NCBI GenBank assembly: GCA_017521245.1
Contig: JAFXDI010000009.1
Location: 1-64,000, forward strand
From: Bacteroidales bacterium
GTDB taxonomy: Bacteria > Bacteroidota > Bacteroidia > Bacteroidales > G3-4614
Direction of reading: 5' to 3'
Length of the DNA: 64,000 nucleotides
Positions 54,436-64,000 of this stretch are shown here, one piece after another (within the stretch, counting starts at the first letter, position 1; each line of letters opens with the position of its first letter). The notes under the pieces are model-generated. The model saw only the letters and a list, made by a program, of their open reading frames with translations. It was not told where the DNA came from and searched no databases. Both the position numbers and the translations under genes were made by a program.

Positions 54436-55698
54436 ATGGAATTAAAAAGAATTGTAGTAACAGGTTTGGGAGCGGTTACTCCGTTAGGTAACGATGTAGA
54501 AACCACATGGAATGCTCTTATTAACGGGGTAAGCGGTGCCGGACCTATTACTCTTTTCGATGCCTCATTATTTAAGACACAATTTGCATGCGAAGTTAAA
54601 AACTTCGATCCAATACAATATATCGAGCGTCGTGATGCTCGAAGACTTGACCGTTATACTCAATTAGCAATTGCTTCGGCAGTGCAAGCGGTAGAGGATG
54701 CAAACCTCGATATGGAGACGGTAAATAAAGATCGTGTAGGTGTTGTCTATTCAGCAGGTATCGGAGGTTTGAAATCATTTGAGGATGAAGTTGGAGAGTA
54801 TTTCCTTCACCCTGAAAAAGGTCCAAGATTTAGTCCTTTCTTTATCCCTAAAATTATTCCTGATATAGCAGCAGGACATATATCAATGCGATACGGATTT
54901 AGAGGTCCTAACTACGCAACAGTATCAGCTTGTGCTTCATCAACAAATGCACTTATTGACGCATTCAACCTAATACGTTTAGGGAAAGCAGATATAATTG
55001 TATCAGGAGGAGCAGAAGCAGGAGTTAACATCACAGGAATCGGAGGATTTAATGCAATGCACGCATTATCAACTCGTAACGATTCTCCTCAAACAGCAAG
55101 TCGTCCATTGAGTGCAAGTAGAGACGGATTTGTTCTTGGCGAGGGAGCAGCATGTTTAGTTTTAGAAGAGATGGAACATGCGTTAGCACGTGGAGCAAAG
55201 ATATATGCTGAGGTTATCGGAGGAGGTCTTTCGGCAGATGCACATCACTTAACAGCATCACACCCCGAAGGTTTAGGAGCAAAACTAGTAATCAAAAATG
55301 CTCTTGCCGATGCAGAGATTAACCCTGAAGATGTAGATTATATCAACATTCACGGAACATCAACACCTGTTGGAGATATATCGGAAGTAAAGGCAATAAA
55401 AGAGGTTTTTGGAGAACATGCCAAGAAACTGAACATCAGTTCTACAAAATCTATGACTGGACACCTTTTAGGTGCAGCAGGAGCAATGGAGGCACTTGTT
55501 TGTGTTAAAACAGTGCAAGAAGATATAGTTCCTCCAACAATCAATCACGAAGAGGGTGATGAAGATCCTGAAATAGACTATTCTCTTAACTATACATTTA
55601 ACAAAGCCCAAAAGAGGGTAGTAAATGTAGCGTTATCAAACACCTTCGGTTTCGGAGGTCACAATGCAAGTTTAATAGTTAAAAAATTTGTAAAATAA
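54436..55698 (+). CDS. fabF: 3-oxoacyl-ACP synthase II (FabF)
   Basis: A 420-aa condensing enzyme that elongates acyl-ACP with malonyl-ACP. The catalytic cysteine lies in [16 protein letters not shown] (about residues 161-176), and the two histidines are in [11 protein letters not shown] and [17 protein letters not shown]. The end [16 protein letters not shown] is typical. Full length, in operon with acpP upstream and the rnc frame 2 bp downstream. Confidence 0.97.
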   Translation: MELKRIVVTGLGAVTPLGNDVETTWNALINGVSGAGPITLFDASLFKTQFACEVKNFDPIQYIERRDARRLDRYTQLAIASAVQAVEDANLDMETVNKDRVGVVYSAGIGGLKSFEDEVGEYFLHPEKGPRFSPFFIPKIIPDIAAGHISMRYGFRGPNYATVSACASSTNALIDAFNLIRLGKADIIVSGGAEAGVNITGIGGFNAMHALSTRNDSPQTASRPLSASRDGFVLGEGAACLVLEEMEHALARGAKIYAEVIGGGLSADAHHLTASHPEGLGAKLVIKNALADAEINPEDVDYINIHGTSTPVGDISEVKAIKEVFGEHAKKLNISSTKSMTGHLLGAAGAMEALVCVKTVQEDIVPPTINHEEGDEDPEIDYSLNYTFNKAQKRVVNVALSNTFGFGGHNASLIVKKFVK

Positions 55699-55700
55699 CG

Positions 55701-58085
55701 GTGTTAAGCGAACTATATTTTAAGATAAGACTTTTTACTCTTTGGGGTAAGAAGTCTTATTTTTTACTCTATAAATTATTGGGATTTATCCCTGATAATT
55801 TAGAAATTTATAGAGAAGCCCTTTCGCATGCCTCAATTAAGGCAACACGTAAAGATGGCGAGAGGCTAAATAATGAACGCTTAGAGTTTTTGGGCGATAC
55901 CATTTTAGACACTATAGTCAGTGATATATTGTATCACAAATACCCAAACGAGCGAGAGGGGTTCTTGACCAATATGAGGTCGAGCATTGTACAACGTAAA
56001 AGTTTGGACAGAATAGCACAACAGATGAACATCAGCGATATTTTATCTGTTTCATACGATATCACCCTATTAAATAACCATATAGGCGGAAATGCCTTAG
56101 AGGCTCTTATAGGAGCAATATATTTAGACAAAGGATACGATGTATGTCGTAAATTTGTCAAAGATAAAATAGTAACACCATATATTGATATGGACATGTT
56201 GGCACAAACCGAAGAGAATTATAAATCAAGATTAATGGAGTGGTGCCAAAAAAACAGAGTAGATATAGATTATATCCTACTCGACAATCACACCGAAAAA
56301 GGCAACTGTCAAATATTCAAGTTTGAAGTATTTATTGAGGGCATTGCCTGTGGACGAGGTAAAGGACGTTCAAAAAAAGCAGCCCAGCAAGAGGCTGCAC
56401 GTAAGGCCTACAAGTTGATTTTAAATGACGAAGAGGCCAAAAAGCGAATTTTTGATGCACAAAACTATTCAAAGTTAGCAGAAAATAGAGTAACTTCGCA
56501 AAAAATTTCAGAACTGGCATCTGAACATACAGAAAACGAAAGTAATAATAACAACAAAATAATTAACGCTATGAGTAAAAAAGCCCTTTTAATGATTTTG
56601 GATGGTTGGGGAATTGGCAACCACGACAAAGCAGACGTTATCTATAACACACCCACTCCCTATTGGGATTATTTGGTAAGTACATATCCAAACTCACAAC
56701 TTCAAGCAAGTGGCGAGAATGTAGGTTTACCCGATGGACAAATGGGTAACTCTGAGGTAGGACACCTTAACATTGGAGCAGGTCGCGTAGTATATCAAGA
56801 CCTCGTAAAAATTAATAAGGCATGTAAAGAGAATACCATTCTTCAAAACCCCGAAATAGTATCGGCTTTCTCATATGCAAAAGAGAATGGCAAAAACATT
56901 CACTTTATGGGATTAACCTCTGACGGAGGAGTACACAGTTCATTAGAGCATCTTTACAAACTTTGCGATATAGCAAAAGAGTATGCTATTGACAACTGTT
57001 TCATCCACTGTTTTATGGATGGTCGTGATACCGATCCCAAAAGCGGAAAAGGATTTATTGAGGCATTAACAGACCATTGCCAAAAAAGTGCAGGACGAAT
57101 AGCATCAATCATAGGACGCTACTATGCAATGGACCGCGACAAACGTTGGGAGCGTGTAAAAGAGGCGTACGACCTATTGGTAAAAGGAGTAGGTAAAAAA
57201 GCCGAAGATATGGTTGTAGCAATGCAAGAGTCGTATGATGAAGGAGTTACAGATGAGTTTATCAAACCAATTGTAAATAGCGGATTTGATGGAACAATTA
57301 AAGAGGGCGATGTAGTAATATTCTTCAACTATCGTAACGACCGTGCAAAAGAGTTAACAATAGTTCTTACACAACAAGATATGCCTGAGGAGGGAATGAT
57401 GACAATCCCGGGATTACAATACTACTGTATGACACCCTACGATGCATCATTCAAGGGAGTACACATTCTATTTGACAAAGAGAATGTAGTAAACACATTA
57501 GGAGAGTATCTTGCAAGTAAAGGCAAAACACAACTTCATATTGCAGAAACAGAAAAGTATGCACACGTAACATTCTTCTTTAACGGAGGACGTGAAACAC
57601 CATACGACAATGAGGAGCGTATTCTTGTACCATCACCAAAAGTAGCAACATACGACCTTAAACCCGAAATGAGTGCATACGAGGTAAAAGATAAATTGGT
57701 AGAGGCTATAAAATCAGACAAATTTGATTTCATAGTAGTAAACTTTGCTAATGGCGATATGGTAGGTCACACAGGAATATACGAAGCAATAGAGAAAGCA
57801 GTAGTTGCGGTAGATGCTTGTGTAAAAGATGTAATTGAGGCAGCAAAGGCAACAGGATATGAGGCAATAATCATTGCCGACCATGGAAATGCCGACAACG
57901 CAGTAAATAGCGATAATACACCAAACACAGCACACTCATTGAATCCGGTACCATGTGTGTATGTAACAGAGAACAAATCAGCACAAATTGAAAACGGAAT
58001 ATTGGCAGATGTTGCCCCCACTATCTTAAACATAATGGGATTAGAGCAACCAGCCGAAATGAGCGGAAAGAACCTTATAAAATAG
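55701..58085 (+). CDS. Fused frame: ribonuclease III (N-terminal) and 2,3-bisphosphoglycerate-independent phosphoglycerate mutase (C-terminal)
   Basis: 794 codons without a stop. Residues 1-250 are RNase III: signature [14 protein letters not shown] (57-70) with the catalytic acids, then a double-stranded-RNA-binding domain (about 172-242, to [17 protein letters not shown]). Residues 251-290 form a polar linker ending in NNNNKIINA. Residues 291-794 are a complete i[19 protein letters not shown] with a metal aspartate, the phospho-serine in [14 protein letters not shown] and DHGNADN. Met 291 (ATG 56571) is where a free GpmI would start, with an AT-rich leader-like stretch before it. Either a true fusion, or rnc and gpmI joined by a lost stop. 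The GTG start at 55701 follows fabF by 2 bp. Confidence 0.85.
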   Translation: MLSELYFKIRLFTLWGKKSYFLLYKLLGFIPDNLEIYREALSHASIKATRKDGERLNNERLEFLGDTILDTIVSDILYHKYPNEREGFLTNMRSSIVQRKSLDRIAQQMNISDILSVSYDITLLNNHIGGNALEALIGAIYLDKGYDVCRKFVKDKIVTPYIDMDMLAQTEENYKSRLMEWCQKNRVDIDYILLDNHTEKGNCQIFKFEVFIEGIACGRGKGRSKKAAQQEAARKAYKLILNDEEAKKRIFDAQNYSKLAENRVTSQKISELASEHTENESNNNNKIINAMSKKALLMILDGWGIGNHDKADVIYNTPTPYWDYLVSTYPNSQLQASGENVGLPDGQMGNSEVGHLNIGAGRVVYQDLVKINKACKENTILQNPEIVSAFSYAKENGKNIHFMGLTSDGGVHSSLEHLYKLCDIAKEYAIDNCFIHCFMDGRDTDPKSGKGFIEALTDHCQKSAGRIASIIGRYYAMDRDKRWERVKEAYDLLVKGVGKKAEDMVVAMQESYDEGVTDEFIKPIVNSGFDGTIKEGDVVIFFNYRNDRAKELTIVLTQQDMPEEGMMTIPGLQYYCMTPYDASFKGVHILFDKENVVNTLGEYLASKGKTQLHIAETEKYAHVTFFFNGGRETPYDNEERILVPSPKVATYDLKPEMSAYEVKDKLVEAIKSDKFDFIVVNFANGDMVGHTGIYEAIEKAVVAVDACVKDVIEAAKATGYEAIIIADHGNADNAVNSDNTPNTAHSLNPVPCVYVTENKSAQIENGILADVAPTILNIMGLEQPAEMSGKNLIK

Positions 58086-58093
58086 TCTGAAAG

Positions 58094-58681
58094 GTGATAA
58101 AGATAGGGGATACTCTGGTAAGTCTCGATGTAATCGAATGTTACTTCTGTTGTAATCTTGACGATTGCAAAGGGGCTTGCTGTATAGAGGGAGATGCAGG
58201 AGCTCCAATAACCAAAGAGGAAGAGGAGGCATTAAACGAGGCTCTCCCTGCTGTAATAGATCAGTTACCCAAAGAGGCACGAGAGGTTATAAAAAAACAA
58301 GGAGTATCGTATGTTGATGAGGAGGGCGATTTAGTCACCTCAATAATAGGAAACAAAGATTGCGTTTTCTGCACATACGATAAAAAAGGAGTATGTCTGT
58401 GTGCGTTGGAGATAGGGTATAACAGAGGCGAATGTAAGTTTAAAAAACCGGTATCGTGTCACCTATATCCCATACGCTTAACAGAATATCCAACATTCAC
58501 AGCAGTGAATTATGATGAGAGGAAAATATGCAGAGGAGCGGTAAAACTCGGAAAAGAGAAAGGAATAAGAGTTTACCAGTTTCTTGAAGGACCTCTTGTA
58601 AGACACTTTGGCGAGGAGTGGTACCAAGAGTTAAAACAAGTTGCCGAAGAGTATCTACGCCAACAAGGCGAGAGTGTTTAA
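58094..58681 (+). CDS. DUF3109 cysteine-rich protein
   Basis: 195 aa from GTG 58094, the start that gives the family's usual N-terminus (IKIGDTLVSLDVIE). Four clusters hold cysteines that probably bind metal or an Fe-S cluster: CYFCCNLDDCKGACC (about residues 16-30), KDCVFCTYDKKGVCLCALE, GECKFKKPVSCHLYPIR and RKICRGA. DUF3109 is related to the YkgJ zinc/iron-chelating group; its function is unknown. It sits between the rnc-gpmI frame (8-bp gap) and topA (16-bp gap). Confidence 0.82.
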   Translation: MIKIGDTLVSLDVIECYFCCNLDDCKGACCIEGDAGAPITKEEEEALNEALPAVIDQLPKEAREVIKKQGVSYVDEEGDLVTSIIGNKDCVFCTYDKKGVCLCALEIGYNRGECKFKKPVSCHLYPIRLTEYPTFTAVNYDERKICRGAVKLGKEKGIRVYQFLEGPLVRHFGEEWYQELKQVAEEYLRQQGESV

Positions 58682-58697
58682 AGCAAAAAGGAAGAGT

Positions 58698-61031
58698 ATG
58701 CAGTCAAATTTAGTTATAGTTGAGTCTCCCGCCAAAGCAAAGACAATAGAGAAGTTTTTAGGGAAGGAGTATAAGGTTTTGTCGAGTTACGGACACATAA
58801 GAGACTTGAAGAAAAAGGATTTCAGTATTAATGTAGAAAAGGGATTCTTACCCATATATGAAATACCTTCAGACAAAAAACAAGTTGTAGATACCCTAAA
58901 AAAAGCAGCAAAAGCGGCAGATATTGTATGGTTAGCATCCGATGAAGACCGTGAGGGAGAGGCAATAGCATGGCACCTATATGAAGTGCTTGGGTTAACA
59001 CCTGAGAAGACACGCCGTATAGTATTCCATGAGATAACAAAAGATGCTATACTGTCGGCAATAGAGAATCCACGAGAGATAGACATAAACCTTGTAAATG
59101 CACAACAAGCACGACGAGTTTTAGATAGAATTGTAGGATTTGAACTATCTCCAATACTTTGGCGAAAGATAAAACCTGCACTATCAGCAGGGCGAGTACA
59201 ATCAGTAGCAGTACGCTTGATTGTAGAAAGAGAGCGAGAGATAGAGAATTTCACACCCGAAGCATCATTTAAAATAACAGCAATCTTTAAAGATGCCGAA
59301 GGAAACAAACTAAAAGGCGAATTACAATTCCGTCCGGCAAACGAAAGAGATGCCGAGGCACTATTGCAAAAACTCTCAACCGAGGAGTTTGAGGTAAACG
59401 ATATAACCGTTAAACCATTAAAAAAATATCCAGCACCACCTTTTACAACATCAACCTTACAACAAGAGGCAGCACGTAAATTAGGTTTTACCGTATCGCA
59501 AACAATGCGAGTGGCACAACACCTATACGAGGCAGGACTTATAACATATATGCGTACCGACTCGGTAAACTTGTCATCTTTAGCAATAAACACCGCAAAA
59601 GAGACAATAATCGAGAAGTTTGGAAAAGAGTACTCATACCCACATAATTTCCATACAAGTTCAAAAGGGGCACAAGAGGCACACGAGGCAATTCGCCCAA
59701 CCTACATAGCAAATAGCGAGATAGAGGGTAACTCTCAAGAGAAACGCCTATACGACCTGATATGGAAACGTACCGTAGCATCTCAAATGACACCGGCACA
59801 AACTAAAAAAACCACAATAAGTGTTCAGACAGTTAATGGCGAAGAGAAGTTTGTGATAATAGGAGAGGTTGTGAAGTTTGACGGATTCTTACGCCTATAT
59901 GTTGAGACAACCGATGAAGATGGCGAGAAAGAGAGCGAAACATCGGTATTGCCTCCTATTCAAATGGGAGACAAATTAACTCTAAACTCAGGAGAGGCTG
60001 TTGAACGTTTCACTATGGCTCCACTTCGCTACTCAGAGGCAAGTTTGGTACACAAACTCGAAGAGTTGGGAATAGGACGTCCATCAACATACGCCCCCAC
60101 AATATCAACAATACAGCAACGCGAATATGTTGAACGAGGAACAAAAAGCGGAGTAAAGAGAGAGTATAAGATAATTACACTAAAAAAAGGAAAGACAACA
60201 TCAACCATTAAAACCGAAAATGTAGGAAGCGAAAAAGGAAAACTAATACCTACCGATATAGGAATAGTGGTTAATGATTATCTAACTGAGAACTTCCCCG
60301 ACATATTAAACTACAACTTTACAGCAAAAGTAGAAGAGGAGTTTGATAGTATAGCAGACGGAGAGAATACATGGAACGGAGCAATAGCAACATTCTATGA
60401 AACATTCCATCCGGAGGTAGAGTCTGCATCATCGCAACACTCAGGCAATAAAGTAGGAGAGCGAGTATTGGGAACCGATCCTGCAACAGGACGCAGAGTA
60501 TCAGTAAAAATAGGACGTTTTGGACCAGTAGTACAATTGGGAACAGCCGAAGAGGAGGAGAAACCAATATTTGCCTCATTAATGGAGGGACAAACACTAA
60601 GCAACATAACCTTGGAACAAGCCCTAAAACTATTTGCATTACCCCGTACATTGGGAACTTTTGAAGAGAAAGAGATAGTTATAGGAGTAGGAAAGTTTGG
60701 TCCCTATATCCGCCACGATGGTAAATTTACATCATTACCCAAAGAGTATAAACCATTAGAGATAACACTCGAAGAGGCAATTCAACTAATAGAGGCAAAG
60801 CGCAGTGAGGAGCAAAGCCGAATATTAAAAACCTTTGAAGAGGAGCCGGAGTTGCAAATAATAAACGGTCGTTACGGAGCCTATATAGCATATAAGAAAA
60901 GCAACTATAAACTACCCAAAGGAGCAGTTGCCGAGGATTTAACAATAGAGGATTGCAAAAAAATTATTGCAGAACAAGGCGAAAAGCCTACAAAAAAGAC
61001 AACAAAAAAATCTAAAGCAAAAAAGAGTTGA
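58698..61031 (+). CDS. topA: DNA topoisomerase I
   Basis: 777 aa from ATG 58698, chosen because AAAAAGGAAGAG lies just upstream and the protein then starts MQSNLVIVESPAKAKTIEKF, the normal TOPRIM start; a frame open from 58641 would overlap DUF3109. TOPRIM acids are in SDEDREGEAIAWHL. The catalytic tyrosine is in YEAGLITYMRTDSV (here LITYMRTDS). The C-terminus has three Topo-C repeats (GRRVSVKIGRFGPVVQLG, FGPYIRHDG, NGRYGAYIAYK) in place of zinc fingers, plus a lysine-rich tail. It relaxes negative supercoils. Confidence 0.95.
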   Translation: MQSNLVIVESPAKAKTIEKFLGKEYKVLSSYGHIRDLKKKDFSINVEKGFLPIYEIPSDKKQVVDTLKKAAKAADIVWLASDEDREGEAIAWHLYEVLGLTPEKTRRIVFHEITKDAILSAIENPREIDINLVNAQQARRVLDRIVGFELSPILWRKIKPALSAGRVQSVAVRLIVEREREIENFTPEASFKITAIFKDAEGNKLKGELQFRPANERDAEALLQKLSTEEFEVNDITVKPLKKYPAPPFTTSTLQQEAARKLGFTVSQTMRVAQHLYEAGLITYMRTDSVNLSSLAINTAKETIIEKFGKEYSYPHNFHTSSKGAQEAHEAIRPTYIANSEIEGNSQEKRLYDLIWKRTVASQMTPAQTKKTTISVQTVNGEEKFVIIGEVVKFDGFLRLYVETTDEDGEKESETSVLPPIQMGDKLTLNSGEAVERFTMAPLRYSEASLVHKLEELGIGRPSTYAPTISTIQQREYVERGTKSGVKREYKIITLKKGKTTSTIKTENVGSEKGKLIPTDIGIVVNDYLTENFPDILNYNFTAKVEEEFDSIADGENTWNGAIATFYETFHPEVESASSQHSGNKVGERVLGTDPATGRRVSVKIGRFGPVVQLGTAEEEEKPIFASLMEGQTLSNITLEQALKLFALPRTLGTFEEKEIVIGVGKFGPYIRHDGKFTSLPKEYKPLEITLEEAIQLIEAKRSEEQSRILKTFEEEPELQIINGRYGAYIAYKKSNYKLPKGAVAEDLTIEDCKKIIAEQGEKPTKKTTKKSKAKKS

Positions 61032-61059
61032 AAATTAAAAATAGATAAAGTTATAATAT

Positions 61060-61100
61060 AAGAGAAGGAGGTTCATGTTTGAAGAGAGCCCCCTTCTCTT
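61060..61100. terminator. Terminator between topA and the DUF2851 gene
   Basis: AAGAGAAGG (61060-61068) pairs with CCTTCTCTT (61092-61100), followed by GTTTATACTT; it lies between convergent genes. Confidence 0.65.
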
Positions 61101-61108
61101 GTTTATAC

Positions 61109-62338
61109 TTATAATCTCTTCTTAACCTCATCCCTAAAAATTTTATAACCAATCTTGCACCTGATACAGTTACGAGGATTGCAGTAGTTATTATTTAGAG
61201 CAATGAAAGCCTGAGAAGCTAAAGCCGATTTACACTCAATACCACCATTAACATATTTACGAACAATATAGTTATTCTCAGCCTTACATCCCTCCAAAAA
61301 AGATATAGCCCTGTCGGCAAACTTCTCGTTTCCTATATACTCCGAGTAGGCATACAAAAGAGGAGCAACAGAATTTATTATAATAAGGTCAATTGCCGCC
61401 TTACCAAAACATTTCCTAAGAGGAGGCGTTTCAGAAGTAAAGTTATAGTGAGTATCCCAAAAATCACTCGGATATATATCAAAAACCTTTCGTAAATCAT
61501 CATCACTCTCCGCATCAACAAACTTAGCAAACATAGGCATTGATGAGTGAATTAAGGCTGCAAGTAAAGCAATTCTCTGATGAGGAAAGTTAGAAGGTCT
61601 AATACCTGAGAACTTCCACAACTTAATATCATTTACAGGTAAAGCAAACTTGTTTTTCAGAAAAGCAAACTCATTTGACAACCTTTTGTAATAAGCAATA
61701 TCACTCAAACTACTATCATCAAGAAGTCCTGCAACACCAAACAACATTGCTTCAAGTTGAAAAAGCGAGTCGGAGTGTTTTTGAAGAAATCTTAAAGGCA
61801 GAGCCTTAGCCAGTGCCTCAAAAGCATTACCATTAACACCAAACCCTAATGAACGAGCAACAGAGATATAACAAACCTCTTCCCAATCTCCATTATAAGA
61901 GTTATGCCACTCTTTAATCCTCTCGCTTTTATTTTGCAATCTCTCTATTGCCAACGAAGTAATAAGGTCGGTAACAAAAATTGAGGGCATATCCTTAATA
62001 TGTTCGCTACAAGGCAGTTCCTCAAACTTTGATATTAATTTCTTTCTCAGAATCTCTACCTCATTCAAAAAGTTGATAACAAGCATAGGAGTTCCCTCAA
62101 TAGAAGATTCCACTCTATCGGTAACATAAATATCACAACCTTTGTATGAGGCAGGAGCAACCGCTACACGAAGTTTTTGTGTGTTATCCTCTATTCGCAA
62201 AAGAGCATCCGAGAAGATTAAATCTCCGTTGCAATCCATACCAGATGATATAATCTCCGCCTTTTCACCATTTGAGAGAGTAAACCTACCACCCTTCAAC
62301 AAATTATATCTCCATACAAAAGAGAGTATATTTTCCAT
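61109..62338 (-). CDS. DUF2851 family protein
   Basis: 409 aa from ATG 62338; the frame stays open to 62527 but that extension would overlap dapB and has no family support. It starts MENILSFVWRYNLLKGGRF. Later marks are GDWEEVCYISVARSLGFGVNG (start at about residue 155) and GIRPSNFPHQRIALLAAL. The C-terminus has four cysteines (CNPRNCIRCKIG), a probable metal site. The family is Bacteroidota-wide; its function is unknown. It is divergent from dapB, with promoters on both sides of a dispersed palindrome. Confidence 0.82.
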   Translation of the reverse strand: MENILSFVWRYNLLKGGRFTLSNGEKAEIISSGMDCNGDLIFSDALLRIEDNTQKLRVAVAPASYKGCDIYVTDRVESSIEGTPMLVINFLNEVEILRKKLISKFEELPCSEHIKDMPSIFVTDLITSLAIERLQNKSERIKEWHNSYNGDWEEVCYISVARSLGFGVNGNAFEALAKALPLRFLQKHSDSLFQLEAMLFGVAGLLDDSSLSDIAYYKRLSNEFAFLKNKFALPVNDIKLWKFSGIRPSNFPHQRIALLAALIHSSMPMFAKFVDAESDDDLRKVFDIYPSDFWDTHYNFTSETPPLRKCFGKAAIDLIIINSVAPLLYAYSEYIGNEKFADRAISFLEGCKAENNYIVRKYVNGGIECKSALASQAFIALNNNYCNPRNCIRCKIGYKIFRDEVKKRL

Positions 62339-62364
62339 AAAAATTTGTATCTTCGCAAATGTTA

Positions 62365-62439
62365 CAAATATAGTTACAAACAAGCGAGAAATATCAAGTT
62401 TACTTGAATATTTATCAAAGCGAGTGCAGACTATATTCG
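62365..62439. promoter_or_regulatory. Divergent promoter region of the DUF2851 gene and dapB with central 23-bp palindrome
   Basis: Minus strand TATATTTG (62372-62365) fits TAnnTTTG for the DUF2851 gene. Plus strand TATATTCG (62432-62439) is one base off for dapB. Between them lies the 23-bp palindrome 62390-62412 (ATATCAAGTTTACTTGAATA core), identical to the copies at 41200 and 41365 in inverted orientation. Confidence 0.55.
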
Positions 62440-62468
62440 TTGTTTTCAACAAATATAAAGAAAAAAAT

Positions 62469-63182
62469 ATGAAGATAGCACTAATAGGATATGGCAAAAT
62501 GGGTAAGACCATTGAGCAGATTGCCATAGCAAGAGGTCACGAAATAGTGGCACGTATAGATATAAATAATCAAGATGATTTTAACTCACCCGAGTTTAAG
62601 AGTGCCGATGTGGCAATAGAGTTCTCACAACCTCAGTCGGCAATAAACAACTATCGCAGAGCCTTTGCGGCAGGAGTAAAAGTAGTATCGGGAACAACAG
62701 GTTGGTTAGAAAATATGCCCGAAGTAAAAGAGGCGTGTGAAAACGGAAGTACATTCTTTCACTCATCAAACTTCAGTCTTGGAGTAAATATATTCTTTGC
62801 CATAAACAGATATTTGGCAAAGATAATGAACGGATTTACCAACTATGAAGTATCAATGGAGGAGACGCACCACATACACAAGTTGGATGCCCCAAGTGGA
62901 ACAGCAATAACACTTGCCGAAGGGATAATTGAGAACATCACACGCAAGGATACATGGGTAGAGGGAGCAGAGCCAAAATCATCAGAGATAGGAATAACCT
63001 CAATCCGCCGAGATGAAGTACCCGGTATTCACACTATAAAATATGAGTCAGAAGTTGATACCATAACAATAACACACGATGCAAAGAGCAGAGCAGGATT
63101 TGCACTTGGAGCAGTAGTGGCGGCAGAGTTTATAAAAGATAAAACAGGCTTTATCACAATGCAAGATATGTTGAAATTTTAA
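62469..63182 (+). CDS. dapB: 4-hydroxy-tetrahydrodipicolinate reductase DapB
   Basis: 237 aa from ATG 62469; a longer open frame back to 62142 runs antisense through the DUF2851 gene and is not used. It is an NAD(P)H-dependent enzyme of lysine/diaminopimelate synthesis. The nucleotide site is ALIGYGKMGKTIE (about residues 4-16), followed by SGTTGW, and the substrate/catalytic loop is ETHHIHKLDAPSGTA (about 133-147). The last part, GALVV-like FALGAVVAAEFI, is also typical. lepB follows after 45 bp on the same strand, so they may share a transcript. Confidence 0.95.
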   Translation: MKIALIGYGKMGKTIEQIAIARGHEIVARIDINNQDDFNSPEFKSADVAIEFSQPQSAINNYRRAFAAGVKVVSGTTGWLENMPEVKEACENGSTFFHSSNFSLGVNIFFAINRYLAKIMNGFTNYEVSMEETHHIHKLDAPSGTAITLAEGIIENITRKDTWVEGAEPKSSEIGITSIRRDEVPGIHTIKYESEVDTITITHDAKSRAGFALGAVVAAEFIKDKTGFITMQDMLKF

Positions 63183-63227
63183 AAATATATTTTGAAAATA
63201 AATAGTAACAAAAACAAATTAAAATAG

Positions 63228-64000
63228 ATGTCGGAACAAGAAAAAAAGAGTAGATTTTCAGGCATAAAAAAATCGCGTTGGATACGCTTTACATTAGCCT
63301 CATTACTACTAACAGGTTTTACAATATGGTCGGGCAATTACCTCTTATTGTTATTGCTCATACTATTTGTAGATATATATCTAACTGAATATATACCATG
63401 GAGAGCATGGCGAAAAATCAAAAACCCAGCACTTCGCAAAGTATTTGAGTGGATTGATGCCATATTGTATGCTTTGGTAGCAGTATATTTGATAAACTCA
63501 TTTATATTTCAGAACTACAAGATTCCATCATCATCACTTGAGAAATCGTTGTTAGTAGGAGATTATTTGCTTGTAAGCAAATTAAGTTATGGACCGCGAG
63601 TACCCATGACACCCTTATCGTTCCCATTGGCACAACACACCTTGCCAGTACTAAATTGTAAATCGTACATTGACAACCCACAATTAGATTACAAACGATT
63701 AAAAGGAACAGGCGAGATAAAACGCGGAGATATAGTGGTATTTAACTTCCCTGCAGGAGATACAGTCTTGAGTAAGGTCTCAAATCCCGATTACTACACA
63801 CTCTCTCACATATATGGCAAGGAGAATATCAAAAATAACCAACGAGTATACGGAGAGATACTCTATCGCCCCGTAGATAGAAGAGAGAACTATGTAAAAC
63901 GATGCGTAGGAATGCCAGGAGATACATTTGAGATACGTAATAATCAGATATATATCAACTCTGTTGCAGTCAAAAATCCCAAACATTTGCAGTATAACTA
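63228..64000 (+). CDS. lepB: Signal peptidase I, 5' part
   Basis: 257 codons are visible; the frame runs off the window end. It starts MSEQEKKSRFSG. Two hydrophobic segments near residues 22-45 and 75-92 anchor the enzyme. The catalytic serine lies in YKIPSSSLEKSLLVGD (about residues 96-111), where the last S of IPSSS-type motifs acts, and the general-base lysine in NYVKRCVGMPGD (about 225-236). It cleaves signal peptides of exported proteins. A ~100-residue insert between the two motifs is usual for Bacteroidota LepB. Confidence 0.92.
   Translation, partial: MSEQEKKSRFSGIKKSRWIRFTLASLLLTGFTIWSGNYLLLLLLILFVDIYLTEYIPWRAWRKIKNPALRKVFEWIDAILYALVAVYLINSFIFQNYKIPSSSLEKSLLVGDYLLVSKLSYGPRVPMTPLSFPLAQHTLPVLNCKSYIDNPQLDYKRLKGTGEIKRGDIVVFNFPAGDTVLSKVSNPDYYTLSHIYGKENIKNNQRVYGEILYRPVDRRENYVKRCVGMPGDTFEIRNNQIYINSVAVKNPKHLQYN

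Noticed and set aside
58641-58697. Upstream start of topA at 58641
   Set aside because: It overlaps the DUF3109 gene and adds residues not found in TopA; ATG 58698 has a good ribosome site.
62142-62468. N-terminal extension of dapB from 62142
   Set aside because: The extra 109 codons are antisense to the DUF2851 gene; the protein starting at 62469 (MKIALIGYGKMG) matches DapB exactly at its N-terminus.
62339-62527. N-terminal extension of the DUF2851 protein
   Set aside because: The 63 extra residues would overlap dapB and run through its promoter region; a -7 box and short leader fit ATG 62338.

Overview
The window looks like chromosome of a Bacteroidales bacterium (phylum Bacteroidota), probably an uncultured gut or rumen lineage. 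It is AT-rich, and its promoters fit the phylum's TAnnTTTG -7 element. The gene content is also typical of the phylum: PorZ, DUF2723, DUF4254, DUF3109 and DUF2851 proteins, a Bacteroidota-type CoA-transferase, FISUMP-domain surface proteins and the acpP-fabF-rnc order. I found no tRNA, rRNA, CRISPR array, replication origin, integrase or reverse transcriptase.

Layout. (1) 1-5.4 kb is accessory. It starts with the 3' end of a surface protein whose last ~65 codons look like the variable region of a diversity-generating retroelement (DGR). Next come three clusters of REP/BIME palindromes, a REP-associated tyrosine transposase (RAYT) and a DUF4143 ATPase. (2) 5.4-22 kb is housekeeping: an RNA methyltransferase; the miaB / DUF2723 glycosyltransferase / polysaccharide deacetylase operon; a CoA-transferase; the operon purD / membrane protein / YqaA / dusB / DUF2807; a candidate small RNA; an ECF sigma factor; and rdgB-porZ. 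(3) 22-37 kb, plus strand: rnr, a PHP phosphatase, cysE, an RNA methyltransferase, a DPP-IV peptidase, then an AraC regulator divergent from a three-gene RND efflux operon. (4) 37-41 kb is a two-gene lipoprotein module. It has a bistable leader RNA and lies between two copies of the efflux operon's 72-bp tail and terminator, which suggests a late insertion. (5) 41.5-47.8 kb holds ybeY, a second DUF4143 ATPase, and a WYL regulator followed by a two-gene system. The first gene fuses a degenerate HsdM-like methyltransferase fold to a histidine-kinase core, and the second is a receiver protein with an unrecognised C-terminal domain. (6) 47.8-52.7 kb, minus strand: DUF4254, a family 9 glycosyltransferase, a lipopolysaccharide-kinase-like protein, ruvB and a flippase, which together suggest surface-glycan assembly. 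(7) 52.9-64 kb, plus strand except the DUF2851 gene: pdxB, acpP, fabF, an rnc-gpmI fused frame, DUF3109, topA, dapB and the start of lepB.

The most interesting items are the WYL / methyltransferase-like kinase / receiver cassette, the DGR-like variable region with its downstream 8-bp/4-nt hairpin, the terminator/antiterminator leader at 37.1 kb, the RAYT/REP system with a REP inside the transposase gene, and a 23-bp palindrome shared by the promoter regions of three unrelated operons. All functions are inferred from sequence reading alone; no database search was run.
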